Source: Euglena gracilis (taxonomy: Eukaryota; Euglenida; Euglenophyceae; Euglenales). Taken from it: DNA of 64,000 nucleotides. The DNA lies in the NCBI GenBank assembly GCA_039621445.1, contig CP154954.1, positions 48,711,847-48,775,846 on the forward strand. The letters are read 5' to 3'. Position numbers and translations under genes: made by a program. Of the stretch, positions 11,097-21,489 are shown piece by piece (the first letter of the stretch is position 1; each line of letters begins with the position of its first letter). Under the pieces are notes generated by a model. The model saw only the letters and a list, made by a program, of their open reading frames with translations, made no database searches and had not been told where the DNA came from.

Positions 11097-11200
11097 TCAC
11101 GAGGCAACATGGCAGGTGAACATTGGAATTTGGAATTTGCGAAAAGGGTCGGAACATGCGATCGGCGATTTTCTGAGCGCTGTGCAGTGTGGCTGAAGCT
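11097..11200 (-). repeat. inverted copy of the 18.6/20.6-kb dispersed repeat
   Basis: The reverse complement of this segment matches about 18580-18665 (GATCGCATGTTCCAGCCC..., TTCGCAAATTCCAAAATCC, ACTGTTCACCTGCCATGTTG). The same unit occurs directly at 18.6 and 20.65 kb, so it is a dispersed family with members on both strands. Confidence 0.8.
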
Positions 11201-11296
11201 CAAGCGAAAGGGCTTGGGGAGAGCTTCGATATTTGGGGTCCTCTAACAGTTGAGCAACTAAAGGGATTTGCCCCCCCAAAACGGGTGGGTAACATA

Positions 11297-11532
11297 CCCT
11301 CACCCCCCCCCTCAAAGTGGCCGCCCTCTAGGGACTGCGGGACCCCAAAATGGCCACTCTCGAGGGGGGGGGGGCACTTTGGGGGCCCCCAAAGTGCTCC
11401 CCCATGGCGAATTTTGGCCTTCGGCGCCAAAGGCACGGAAGTAAAATGGCCACTTTGAGTGGGGGTAAACCAAAACTTGCCAAAAAATTTGGCCACTTTG
11501 GGAGGGGGGACACTTTGAGGGGGGGGTGAGGG
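11297..11532. mobile_element. poly-C inverted-repeat element, TA flanks, CAAAGTGGCC tag
   Basis: The ends are CCCTCACCCCCCCCC and its complement ending GGGGTGAGGG, directly flanked by TA (11295-11296 and 11533-11534). The tags TCAAAGTGGC and CACTTTGAGG are inverted inside the ends and repeated around an internal GGCGCC-like core (TTCGGCGCCAAAGGCACGG). It is about 236 bp and non-coding. It shares its outer CCCTCACCCC terminus with the element at 19210-19568, although the internal tag differs. Confidence 0.8.
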
Positions 11533-11934
11533 TAACGATTTTTGTTATTTTCGGGCCCTCGAACAGTTGAGCAACAAAAGGGATTTGCCCCCCAAAATGG
11601 GTTTGAAACACAATGGATTGCCCCCCAAAACGACTTGGCAACACAAGGGATTTTTTTATTTTGGGGCCCTCGAACAGTTGAGCAACAAAAGGGATTTGCC
11701 CCTGACCTCTACCTCTACCTCCATCCAGCCCTGCCTAGGAACAGAAGGGATTTTGTTATTTGGGGCCCTCGAACAGTTAATCAACAAAAGGGAATTGCCA
11801 CAAAACCAGTTTGTTGCCAAGTTGTTTTGGGGGGGAAATCCCTTGTGTTGCTCAACTGTTTGAGGGCCCCAAAATAACAAAATCCCTCGTGATGCCAAGC
11901 CGTTTTGGGAGGAAGTCCTCTACTTCTATCTGAC

Positions 11935-12345
11935 CCACCTCTACCTCTACCTCTACCTCTACCTCTACCTCTACCTCTATGTCACCTCTATGTCCATAAA
12001 ATGTCATAAACTGGCACCAATAAGGGCCACAAAACGCTCCAAATGCCTCAAATTTGGCAAACTAGCATCTCAAAGCATCTCACTTAGGTTAGGAACGAGA
12101 AAAAATATCCGGGATGGGTGGTTTCAAAATTGCCATGAGAGGTTTGTGACAAGAATGGCCAATTTCTGACTTTTCCATAAATTGCCTTCGTTCAGCACAC
12201 ATTTTCTTTTGATAAGCCACTTTCCTCAAAAGTTTGGCATTGAGGTGACATAGAGGGATAGTAGAGGTAGAGGTGACCTCTACCTCTACCTCTACCTCTA
12301 CCTCTACCTCTACGTCTACCTCTATCCCTCTACGGTACCTCTATC
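11935..12345 (+). repeat. CTACCT hexanucleotide tracts in inverted arrangement
   Basis: CTACCTCTACCTCTACCTCT runs occur at about 11939-11985 and 12274-12345. Just before the second, the complement TAGAGGTAGAGGTG abuts GACCTCTACC, forming a perfect inverted junction at about 12260-12290. The 270 bp between the tracts show no gene. Confidence 0.85.
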
Positions 12346-12578
12346 CAGCCCTGTCCTAGGTCGTTTTGGGGGGCAAATCTCTTGCGTTGCTCAACTGTAC
12401 CAGGGCCCCAAATAACAAAATCCCTTGTGTTGCCGAGTCGTTTTGGGGGGCATAGTAGTATTTCTTCTTTCTGTTTTCTTTGTATTTGGTCAAAAAAAAA
12501 AAATTCTCGAATTTTTCGAAAAAATTCGAAAGATCCAAGAGCCTTGTTTTTGGACCCAAATGGTACGCAAATTTATTA

Positions 12579-12766
12579 CCCCCCCCCCTAAATGACCCCC
12601 CCCCCTAGATGACCCCCCTGGGGGGGTCATCTGGGGGGGGTCATAGAGCAGAGCAATTTTTCAAGTGGGAAAAGTATCCCCCCCCCCTAAATGACCCCCC
12701 CCCCTAGATGACCCTTTGGGGGGTCCTGAAGCAACATTAATAGGGTCATTTAGGGGGGGGGGGTGG
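12579..12766. mobile_element. poly-C inverted-repeat element, TAAATGACC tag, TA flanks
   Basis: It starts CCCCCCCCCTAAATGACC and ends GGTCATTTAGGGGGGGGGG then TGG, with TA on each side (12577-12578, 12767-12768). The TAAATGACC and TAGATGACC tags recur inside in both orientations around a palindromic centre. It is 188 bp and non-coding. Confidence 0.75.
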
Positions 12767-13619
12767 TAGAGGAAAGGGGCACAGGATGGCACAGGTACCG
12801 GGGGCAGCCAAAAGTCGCATGGCATTAAACGTCAACCGGTTTTAACCCGTGTGTTTTTATGTCGCCCCCCACCCCTCCACCCGTCAGGCTTAATCCCGCC
12901 CCCTCCCCCGGAGGGGTACGACCGGATTTATCCCGACCCTGCTATATTCCCCCCCCCCGCCCTTGCGGCGAAAGTGAGTCGATTTTTTTTGCGTAAAAAA
13001 ACAACGGCACAGAAGGCTGCGGCAGGGCACGCAGTGCTCGGCGTTCACTACAGTTGGGAACTGAATGCTCTACCGCGCACATTCGGTGAGCCCACGCAGA
13101 AGCCTGATTTGAGCATTTACCCAAGGTGCGCCCATGGCCTCTGCAAAAAAAAAACAAGCAAGCCTGAACAAAGGCCGCCTGGAAAAGAAAAGGTTTTGTT
13201 TCAAGGCAAATCCCTTTTGTTTCAAACCCTTTTTGGGGGGCAAACCCCTTTTGTTGCTCAACTGTTCAAAGGGCCCCAAAATAACAAAATCGCTTTTGTT
13301 ACCCACCCCTTTTGGGGGGCAAATCCCTTGTCTTGCTTAACTGTTCGAGGGCCCTAAAATAACAAAATCCCTTGTGTTGCCAAGTCGTTTTGTTGTGTTT
13401 CAACCCCGTTTTGGGGGGCAACCGTTTTGGAAACCCAAGAAAAAGTACTCTTAAGGAGAAATGTTCCTGAAAATCTCTGAACAAAAAAGTTTGATCCAAC
13501 GGGGGTGTTTCCCCCCCCCGCGACCCCCGTGTTTGGCAAAATGTTGCAAATATGAAGTTGTAATGAAATGCACAGCTAGTTATGCACCGTCCCAACATTG
13601 GTTTCCAAGCACCAAGTTG

Positions 13620-13925
13620 CTTTCTTTTTGGTTGGGGGTGTTGGGGTCGCGGGGGGGGGGGGTCGTGGGGGGGGGGGGGGGGGGGGGGGGGGGCGCGGCA
13701 AGTCATGCGTGACTTGTGTGATGTCATCCTGTCCTCTAATTTTAGATCCTAATTAGGAATTTGCGTGCCATTTGGGTCCTAAAATAGGTCCAATTAGGAA
13801 TTTGGACCAATTTTCGTACTTCTGATTCCTAATGCAGTGGCAAATTCCTAATTAATGCGAATTTTTGTACTTTTCGGAAGCCCGAAGCGGGTTCAGGGTG
13901 GGGTCGCGGGGGGGGGTCGCGGCAT
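13620..13925 (+). repeat. CCTAATTAGGAATT family copy with giant G run
   Basis: A GGTCGCGGGG segment and a G run of more than 30 bases (about 13664-13693) are followed by GTCATGCGTGACTTG and several AATTAGGAATTTG motifs. The segment closes with a second GGGTCGCGGG. A copy in the opposite orientation lies at 16955-17270. The G run is a likely site of sequencing-length error. Confidence 0.65.
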
Positions 13926-14424
13926 TCACAGGAAATTAAAACACAAATTTGAATAAAAACACAACCCTCTGAAACTGAAACAAACAGCGCTATGTTACAA
14001 AAAAATGCAACAGTTAAAAACGACCGTTCGTTGTCAAGACTGTTTGCTTAAGTTTCTTCAGCTTCTTCTTCACCTTCTTTCTCAACTCTCCTGAAGAAGG
14101 AATTTTGTGTCACACAAATATTGGCTGTGGGCTGTTGTTGGAAGGTGGGGGTGCACAGGGAATGCTGAGTTGAATTGTGATGCATGAAATGCGCAAGATG
14201 TTGCATGAATGATTTCACAGAAAATGCCCAGAAAGAAACGTTCATAGGGTTTGCTGGAATATTGTCTTTGAAAAAACGATTGTGATGACATGCCGCAGAC
14301 AAATGTTGCTAAATGATGTTGCAGATGCATTCAGACATTTTGACAACAAAAAAAATGTTTTTCGGCAGTTTGTGAACACTGCAGAAGAACGCAGGGGACA
14401 ACACAGGGATCATACCTCCAACTG
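13926..14424. other. no gene recognised
   Basis: An AT-rich, complex sequence without the homopolymer grammar of its neighbours. Short frames on both strands (for example on the - strand at 14048-14302) show no recognisable domain. It could be unique sequence or an old intron. Confidence 0.4.
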
Positions 14425-14426
14425 TA

Positions 14427-14585
14427 CCATGCCCCCCCCCCATATAAGACCCCCCCATATAAGACCCCCCCTGGCCGGCCGAAGGCCGGCCCTTTGGCCG
14501 GGACCCCCCCATATAAGACCCCCCCCATATAAGACCCCCCTGGGATTTTGGCTCCCGAGGGGGTCTTATATGGGGGGGGGCATGG
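14427..14585. mobile_element. CATATAAGACC-family hairpin element, TA flanks
   Basis: The ends are CCATGCCCCCCCCCCATATAAG and the complement ending GGGGCATGG, flanked by TA (14425-14426 and 14586-14587). Inside are two further CATATAAGACC tags, a palindromic GGCCGGCCGAAGGCCGGCC core and GATTTTGGCTCC. The whole element can fold into one long hairpin. Homologues lie at 10330-10399 and, in the opposite orientation, at 16645-16789. Confidence 0.85.
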
Positions 14586-15900
14586 TAAAGTGATCAGCAG
14601 AAACTGTACAAACCGGCTCAAAATGCATATCCATGATTTCTTCAAATTAAATCATCTCAAAGAGGAAAACAATGGTTCCATTTGACTGTGCCTAGATCTG
14701 AATTCAAAAAAGGTCGCAAAAAAAGTTGAAAATCATCCACAAACCTGACAAATTAAGATCACTTCTGGAATTGCAATTCCGAACAGGTTTGAGCAGGTTT
14801 TCCCAAATCACCTCCCCCAGTAAAATACCTCGACCAGACTAAAGCCGTCAGGATCAATGCCGCCCCCACAAGTGTGAGTCGTCGGGCAGGGGGGGGGGAT
14901 ATGCACCGTGCAGTTTTTGCAGTTTTTTTTGCAGTTTTGCGTTTTTGGTTTTTTGCAGTTTTTTTTTTGCAGTTTTTTGCAGTTTTTTCTTCCCTCAAAA
15001 AAGCACATGTGCATTTTTTTTGCAGTTTTTCGGTTTTTGAAAAAGTTGAAAACATATTTTTTGATGTGCTCCAAGGCTGGAGGATTTCAAAAAGAACGTC
15101 AATGCAATTCCATCACATGTTTTGTACAGCCACAAAATTCTTCGGGGCATTTTTTTTCTTTTGAACACAACGGGTTGCATAGCTGGCACTTCGTTTAAAA
15201 CGAAGTCAAAAAAAACACGTTTTTAAAAAAAAACATGTTTTTTTTAAAAAAAACAAAAAAAACGCCATTGAGGGTCCAGGGCAAAAAAAATTTTTGCCTT
15301 TGATTTTAGGTTTTTTTGCCCATCCTCGGTCAGAGAAAGACACCAAATTTGGGATGTTTCAAGTTAGTTTGGAATGGTTTCAAGCCAAAATGGCAGAAAA
15401 ATGCCCTATTTTGACCATTCTTGTTGAAGACAACCAAAAGTATTGGTTTTGAGCTAAGATTGGTTCACCCTTGCGATCAAAGGCAAAATTTGGACCATCA
15501 TTTTCCCCTTTGTTTTTTTTGCCGTTTTTTTTGCCCGTTTTTTTAATAAAAAAACAAAAAAAACGTTTTTTTAAATAAAAAAAAACGCCAGCTATGACGG
15601 GTTGGGAGAGAGCCCAAAAGGGCATCCACCGTTGTTCCACCTAGCGAATTTGTGGTTCGCAAAACAGCCTCAAATTCTTGTACGGTGGGGGGTTCAGGCA
15701 TCTGAGCATCCATCAGGTTCACAGCACGCTTCATGGCTGTGGAACACATCGAAAGGATATTGGCGGCTGAAATAAATACGAATGGTTTTTGTTTCATTTT
15801 CCGTTCACTGGTGCCCATAGGGGTAACTGTGAACGTTAAATGGTTGTTCCTATGGTCACCCGTGAACACCTTTGAGTGTTCATGGGTACCATTGCATACA
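14586..15900. other. poly-T/poly-A rich stretch, no gene
   Basis: GCAGTTTTTT-type repeats (14905-15040) and inverted A/T runs (15200-15260 and 15530-15590) dominate. The two runs bracket a 300-bp segment, suggesting an element with A/T-run ends. A 108-codon - strand frame (15543-15869) has no recognisable family features. Confidence 0.5.
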
Positions 15901-15904
15901 ATAA

Positions 15905-16365
15905 CTTAGTCACTGCCCCCGCCCCCCCCCCGGGGGGTGACTGGTTTTTTCAGAGTGACTGACTGGTTTTTGGCCCGGACCCCCTCCGGGGGGTCGGCAA
16001 AAAATCGTACCGGGGGGGGTCGGAAAACAAAAGTGACCCGGCGCCTAAGGGGGATCGGCACACCCCTCCCCCCCCCCTCCCCCCCTTTTCAGACCCCCTC
16101 GCCACGCCATGTCAGGCCCGCCAAAGAAAATTTTCTTGGCAAACCCCCTCTAGCCGGAAACCTCGCCACGGCGTGCCGACCCCCCTCCGGAATTTTTTTT
16201 GGCCTTTTTTTCATGTTTTGGGTCAAATTTCCTTTGGATTCCAGAGTGGCCGACCCCCCCCCCCGGGGGGGGGTAGTGACTGATGGCTTCCCGAAAAAAG
16301 TGACTGACTGGTTTTTTTGAAAAGTGGAGTGACTGGGGGGTCGGTAAAAACTTGTATGTACCCTT
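15905..16365 (+). repeat. GACTGACTGG-family dispersed element, large copy
   Basis: Contains GTGACTGGTTTTTTCAGAGT and GACTGACTGGTTTTTGGCCC near the start, CAGAGTGGCCGACCCC in the middle, and GTGACTGACTGG beside T runs at the end. The inner sequence includes several CGGGG/CCCCG palindromes. The motif order matches 5975-6243, 46393-46743 and 57242-57986. Confidence 0.8.
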
Positions 16366-16644
16366 GGAGGTACCGGTGAACGCCCAAAAGTGCACCCATG
16401 AACGCTAAAAAAACACCAAAAAATAGCCCTGTAGGCATCTGGTCGGAAAAAATTGCCTACATTAGGGTAACCCGTGACTTTGTTAAACGGTTTTAAACTG
16501 GAAACGGGATTCAACCCCCGTTTTCGCACGGGGAATCATGTTTGAATCCCGTTTCCGCTTATAGAACGCGAGGCGTAAGCAATGAGGAGCACACCAACTG
16601 TCTGCCTCCATTTTTTCCCCTCACGGGACCCACCAGTAGCATTA

Positions 16645-16789
16645 CCATGCCCCCCCCATATAAACCCCCCCCTCGGGAGCCAAAATCCCAGGGGGGTCTT
16701 AAATGGGGGGGTTGGTCCCGGCCAAAGGGCCGGCCTTCGGCCGGCCAGGGGGGGGGGTCTTATATGGTCTTATATGGGGGGGGGCATGG
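16645..16789. mobile_element. CATATAAGACC-family hairpin element, inverted copy
   Basis: It begins CCATGCCCCCCCCATATAAA and ends GGGGGGGGCATGG, flanked by TA (16643-16644 and 16790-16791). The core order (GGAGCCAAAATCCC, then GGGCCGGCCTTCGGCCGGCC) is the reverse of the copy at 14427-14585. The two copies therefore inserted in opposite orientations at TA sites. Confidence 0.85.
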
Positions 16790-16954
16790 TATGTGTGATT
16801 GTACCAGGTTTTTTTTTGGGTGGCAGCTCTTTCTTCCCTTGTGCTGTGCCTGGCAATCTTGTGGTCCTCCTGGCGTCTCATGTGGATAATGGTTCTCTCT
16901 GGCTTAGAATTGGTTGTTCCGCACATCCACACACAATTCATTCATTGGGGGTGT

Positions 16955-16965
16955 ACCCCCCGCCG

Positions 16966-16996
<31 letters not shown>

Positions 16997-17290
16997 CCCC
17001 CCCCACCCCCCCCCCCCCCGCGACCCACACATGGCGGGTTTCCGGATCCCAGTAGGAGCCAAAAATAGCACCTTAATTAGGAATTGGCACCCAAATTAGG
17101 GGTCAGAATTGCCAAAATGTGTTCTAAATTCCTAATTGGATCTATTTTTGGATCCAAAAGTTCTAAAAATAGGTCACACGTGACGTTGTATGTCAGGTCA
17201 CACTGGTCACACGTGACCCGTCAAAGCTGCCACGTTTCCCCCGCCCCCGCGACTCATACACCCCCATTCATTTTTGAAAATTAGGGGGGG
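16955..17290 (-). repeat. CCTAATTAGGAATT family copy with giant C run
   Basis: A C-rich run of about 60 bases (16958-17020) is followed by CGCGACCCACACATGGCG, several AATTAGGAATT-type motifs and TCACACGTGAC palindromes. The layout is the reverse of 13620-13925. Proline-rich frames across it are products of the C run. Confidence 0.65.
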
Positions 17291-17299
17291 GGATCAACA

Positions 17300-17910
17300 A
17301 TTAGGGGGGACTCAGGACAAAGCCGCTGACCGGCTTTGTCACCCCTGACTCCATCAAGGGGTTCACCGACTTAAACCGGCATTTGGGACGCCGGGCTCAG
17401 GACAGAACCGGCGTCTCCCCCCCCCCCTCACGGTTTTTCCAAACGCCGGTTCTGTTCAAAAAAGGTGGTTAGGGACACCGGTTCTGTCCAAACCCGACGT
17501 CCATTTTTTCATTCCTAAAAATGTCATAAAAAGTGCCCCAACATGGCCCTGAGGTCCCGAGATGACTGTTTTAACCATGTAGCACAATGAAATTTGCCAT
17601 TTGGGGACCACTGGGGTGGAAAACCAATTTTGGTGAAAATTGGCCCTGTTTTGGAAATAGAGTACTGTGTAGCGTGGAAAACCCTGATGACCACCGCTGG
17701 TCGTCTGTTGAAAACAGCTTTCGATCGAGGGGTAACTTGGGACCCTGACGTTGCACACAGCCCGTGTTCCAGAACGCCGGTTCGGGCTGCCGCCCGAACC
17801 GGCGTTCTGGAACACGGCTTCACGCCCGAACCGGCGTTCTGAACACAGTTGTTGAAATCGTGGATTAGGGGCTCTGGCTTCATGCCCGAACCGGCGTTCA
17901 AGGAATCACG
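17300..17910. repeat. GAACGCCGGTTCGG palindromic repeat cluster
   Basis: Repeated and inverted GCCGGTTCGGGC and GAACCGGCGTTCTGG motifs occur at 17360-17490 and 17760-17905, bracketing about 270 bp of AT-richer sequence. The same palindromic motifs recur at 18895-19105, 20525-20580 and 20935-21030, defining a family. Confidence 0.8.
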
Positions 17911-17929
17911 ACCAATTTCGGCCTAAATA

Positions 17930-18270
17930 CCATGCCCCCCCCCCCGAGCTGTTCCCCCCCCCCCCCGCCCCCCCCACTGTCATAGCACTTTTTACAAAGA
18001 ACTTCCCAAAAAAGTGCTCAAAAATCGACGTTTTTGGGACGTTTTCAAAAATCACTTTTTGGCAAATGTGCTTAAAATTGACCATTTTTTGCGAACATCC
18101 AAAAAAGTTGCCAAAAATGGCCCCCTTTGGGTTGCCCGAGGGTCGGGTATGGGAACAGCTAGGGGGGGAGGGACCTAGGTCCCCCCCCCCCCGAGCTGTT
18201 CCCCCCCGTACTGTTCCCATTGGGCCGTAAAGGGTCCCGGGGACGGGAATAGCTCAGGGGGGGGGCACAG
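17930..18270. mobile_element. poly-C inverted-repeat element, GAGCTGTTCCC tag, TA flanks
   Basis: It starts CCATGCCCCCCCCCCC then GAGCTGTTCCCC, and ends with AATAGCTCAGGGGGGGGG then CACAG. TA flanks it at 17928-17929 and 18271-18272. Internal GAGCTGTTCCC tags occur in both orientations. The outer CCATGCCCC terminus is the same as in the CATATAAGACC family although the inner tag differs. Confidence 0.75.
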
Positions 18271-18559
18271 TACCCATTTTTTGAACCTTTGAGCATTTTT
18301 GACCTCCTTTGGGCGAAGGGCCATGTCGATCGGCCGATTGAAGTTTTCACGCGTCTGCTGCCATGTTGCCCATCAATCGAAAGCTCTTCTCAAGGGCTTT
18401 TGACAGGATGCAACAGGATTCAGCAATAATAATGCACACAGCGCTTGTTTTCAGCGATTGTGTGTTTCAAAATTTGACATTCTAATTTGTGAAATCCCAC
18501 ACCTCAGGTGCCATACAGCATATCAATCGAGAGCTCTCCCCATGAGCTTTCATTTGGTA

Positions 18560-19105
18560 CCCTCAGAACTCAGCCACAGTGCACAGCGCCCTGAAAATCG
18601 CCGATCGCATGTTCCAGCCCTTTTCGCAAATTCCAAAATCCACTGTTCACCTGCCATGTTGCCCCTTGTTTGAAACCTCTTCTCAAGGGCTTTCAGCAGA
18701 TGGCCTTAGATTTCAGCCGTACTGCATGGTACTCTATTTCACAAAATCGCCAAATTGGGCCAAATGGAAATTGTTGCACAAAATACCCCAATTTCTGGCC
18801 AAATACCCCCCCAAAAACTGGTTAGATATGATTGCCACATGTCTAAAAACCATTTTGGACACTTTTTGGCACTTTTTATTTTGGGTCCCCTGGACGCCGT
18901 CTTCCCACCCGAACCGGCATTCTGGACACCGGTTCGGCGCAGAAAATTCTGCGCCGAACCGGCGTCCTGAACGCCGGTTCGGGCGTGAAGCCAGAGCCCC
19001 AATACACGGTTTCAAACAAGGGGGGGTGGACGCCGGTTCTGTCCTGAACCCGGCATTCCCGGACGCCAGTTCCGTCCTTCGGATGGAACCGGCGTCCGCC
19101 CCCCC
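18560..19105 (+). repeat. dispersed repeat, copy 1 (direct repeat of 20640-21048)
   Basis: From TTCGCAAATTCCAAAATCC through ATTGTTGCACAAAATACCCC to the palindromic GAACCGGCGTCCTGAACGCC block and CAATACACGGTTTCAA, this segment matches 20640-21048 almost throughout. A shorter relative lies inverted at 11097-11200. The last 200 bp carry the GCCGGTTCGG palindromes. No coding sequence is inferred. Confidence 0.85.
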
Positions 19106-19209
19106 TTTTTTGTAGGAAACCCTAAAAGCATTTTTGAGAGTGATCACGTTTTATTGACTGTGCAAATGTGGAATGAACACGTTTATCTGCCAAAAACTGT
19201 TTTTTGTTA

Positions 19210-19568
19210 CCCTCACCCCCCCCTAATTGCCCCCCCCCCCCTAATTGGCTAATTGGGGGGTCCTTAAGTGAGGTCCATTAGCCAATTAGGGGGGGGGTTA
19301 GCCCAATTGGCCAATGGACGTTCCCTTGGCCAACTTTAGGGCTCAGAAAACCTCCAAAAACGTCCGTTTTGAAAATGTTAAAAATTGCCGGATAAGAAAA
19401 AGTCATGACCAATCCAAAAAATGCACAAAAAATTGACCAATTTTGCCCACGTCAAAAATTATGGGGTCGGGGTCCTCGAGCCCCCCCCTAATTGTCCACC
19501 CCCCCCTAATTGGCTAATGGGGGGTCTGAAGGAGCCCGGCCATTAGCCAAATAGGGGGGGGGTGAGGG
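19210..19568. mobile_element. poly-C inverted-repeat element, ATTAGCCAATTAG tag, TA flanks
   Basis: Ends CCCTCACCCCCCCCTAATTG and its complement ending GGGGGTGAGGG sit next to TA (19208-19209, 19569-19570). ATTGGCTAAT/ATTAGCCAAT tags with C or G runs occur in two palindromic blocks (19215-19310 and 19480-19560). They flank about 170 bp of AT-richer core. The outer terminus is shared with 11297-11532. Confidence 0.8.
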
Positions 19569-19569
19569 T

Positions 19570-20520
19570 AGCTCTGGTTCTGGGCCACTTGCCGGGCCGG
19601 GCTGGCACCATCAGACAGGCAATCAGGGTTGACGTTTTTTTTGTTTTTTTTTAAAAAAAACACAAAAAAACATGTTTTTTTTGAAAAGCAAAAATTGACC
19701 TTTTTCCTTGCGAAATCGCCATTTTTTGAGAAAATTTTTCCGGGGTGGTTCGGGTCACGGGGGGGGGGGGGTTCAGGGGGGAACACCACATTTTCGGTGG
19801 TTAAATTAGGAATCATTGAAAACGAATTTTTTGGGGAAAATCCCTTGTGGCGCCAAATTAGGAATCCCCAACTTAAAATTAGTATTTTGACACCAAATTA
19901 GGCATCACCAGTCCAAATTTTGCAAAATTTATGCCTCAAAATTATGAATCTACCTGAATATTTTGTCAGATTAGGCATCACCGGCCAAGTTATTTTTCAG
20001 AAAAAAATTGGCCGAAAAGGGTCTTAGGTCGGGTCGGGGGGGGGGTCACGGGGGGAATACTCCCTCTAAAGTTTTTTTTATGTGTGAAAGTATTTCCAAA
20101 TCTGTGTTTTCTGGTGCAAAAAATCATGCTTTCAACCCAAAAAAAAAGAAAAAAATGAATGCCGCAGAGATAAAAAATGAACTTTTTTCCAAAAAAAAAT
20201 TGCAAAAAATTTTTCCCCCAAACCCTCCATTACGTTTTTTTAAAAAAAACATATTTTTTTTAAAGAAAAAACATGTTTTTTTTGTTTCAAAAAAAACAAG
20301 CCGTCAACCTTGCAGGCAATTGCACAAAATCTGGCCCCCCAAAACCCCAACTGGATTGCCAAGCAGAGGGGGGAGGGGAGCCTTGTCTAACCGGGGTGGT
20401 GCATGCGGCACTTCAGTCGTTGCATGGGCCAATTTTTTGGCAATTTTTTCGGAGAAATGTTAAAAATGTCACCTTGTTTGGACATTTTTCGGGTCCGGAA
20501 GGCAAATTTTCTGATACGAA
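19570..20520. other. A/T-run and G-run rich stretch, no gene
   Basis: Inverted poly-T/poly-A runs occur at 19635-19680 and 20235-20300, and GGTCACGGGGGG motifs at 19755 and 20045. A segment at 20420-20500 (TTTTTCGGAGAAATGTTAAA) resembles 26735-26780, so a dispersed family is present. Nothing coding is recognised. Confidence 0.5.
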
Positions 20521-20639
20521 AACTGTGTCCAGAACGCCGGTTCGGGCGTGAAGCCGTGTTCCAGAACGCCGGTTCGGGCCCCTGGGTTTTTCAGAATTAT
20601 GGTTAGGAAATTTTAGCTGGACCCCTTGGGTTTTTTCAG

Positions 20640-21048
20640 AATTACGATTTTGGACCCTTTTCGCAAATTCCAAAATCCACTGTTCACCTGCCATGTTGCC
20701 CCTTGATCGATAACCCTTCTCAAGGGGTTTAGATGGCCTTAGATTTCAGCCCTGCTGCATGGTATTCTATTTCAGAAAATCCCCAGATTTGGCCAAATGG
20801 AAATTGTTGCACAAAATACCCCAATTTCTGGCCAAATACCCCCCAAAAAGTGCCCAGATATGATTGCCTCGTGTCTACAAACCATTTTGGACATTTTTTG
20901 GCACTTTTCATTTTCGGTCCCCAGGACGCCGTTTTCCCGCCCGAACCGGCGTTCTGGACACCGGTTCGGCGCAGAAATTTCTGCGCCGAACCGGCGTCCA
21001 GAACGCCGGTTCGGGCGTGAAGCCAGAGCCCCAATACACGGTTTCAAG
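20640..21048 (+). repeat. dispersed repeat, copy 2 (direct repeat of 18600-19018)
   Basis: Near-copy of 18600-19018, about 1.6 kb after the first, differing by small indels and substitutions. It includes the GAACCGGCGTTCTGGACACC palindromic block. The spacing and shared internal order argue for one family inserted or duplicated twice. Confidence 0.85.
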
Positions 21049-21489
21049 GAAATACATGTTTCTAACAATTCAATCTTGTTTTTCATTTTTGGTGGGTTCA
21101 AAAAATTTTGTGATCTCTTTGGCACCCGAAGGGGTCGAAGGGGGGGGGGGTAAGGGCCTTCGGCAAACGTGGTCTCCAACCCAAGTCAACCATGGGCGCC
21201 CCCCCCCCCCGGTTTTATGATCTGAAATGGGAAAATAAATACAAAAGATGCTCTTGCCCTCAAGTGCCATCGCGCATCAATCTTTGCAATTTCTCTTGAT
21301 TGTCCTTCCGGGGACAAATTCTACAGTGGGTTGTTAAATGTTTTCTTTCTGGGGTTGTGCAATTCTGCCCACCGGATGATTTTTCGCAGCAGAGGTTGGC
21401 AAATTTGCCACCGGTTCTTCTAAAAAAAATGCTTTTGCCGATTTGCCGATTGTCTTTCCTTCAGTCTTGGACTTGTCGATCCTTTTTGT

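Larger units (their letters stand above)
11553..13440. repeat. cluster of GAACAGTTGAGCAACAAAAG repeat units in both orientations
   Basis: The motif GGGCCCTCGAACAGTTGAGC followed by AACAAAAGGGATTTGCCCC occurs in + orientation near 11232, 11555, 11665 and 11765. It occurs inverted near 11830-11880, 12365-12425, 13195-13280 and 13310-13375. The cluster brackets hexanucleotide tracts and another element, giving a large nested inverted arrangement. Open frames across it are repetitive and not regarded as genes. Confidence 0.8.
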
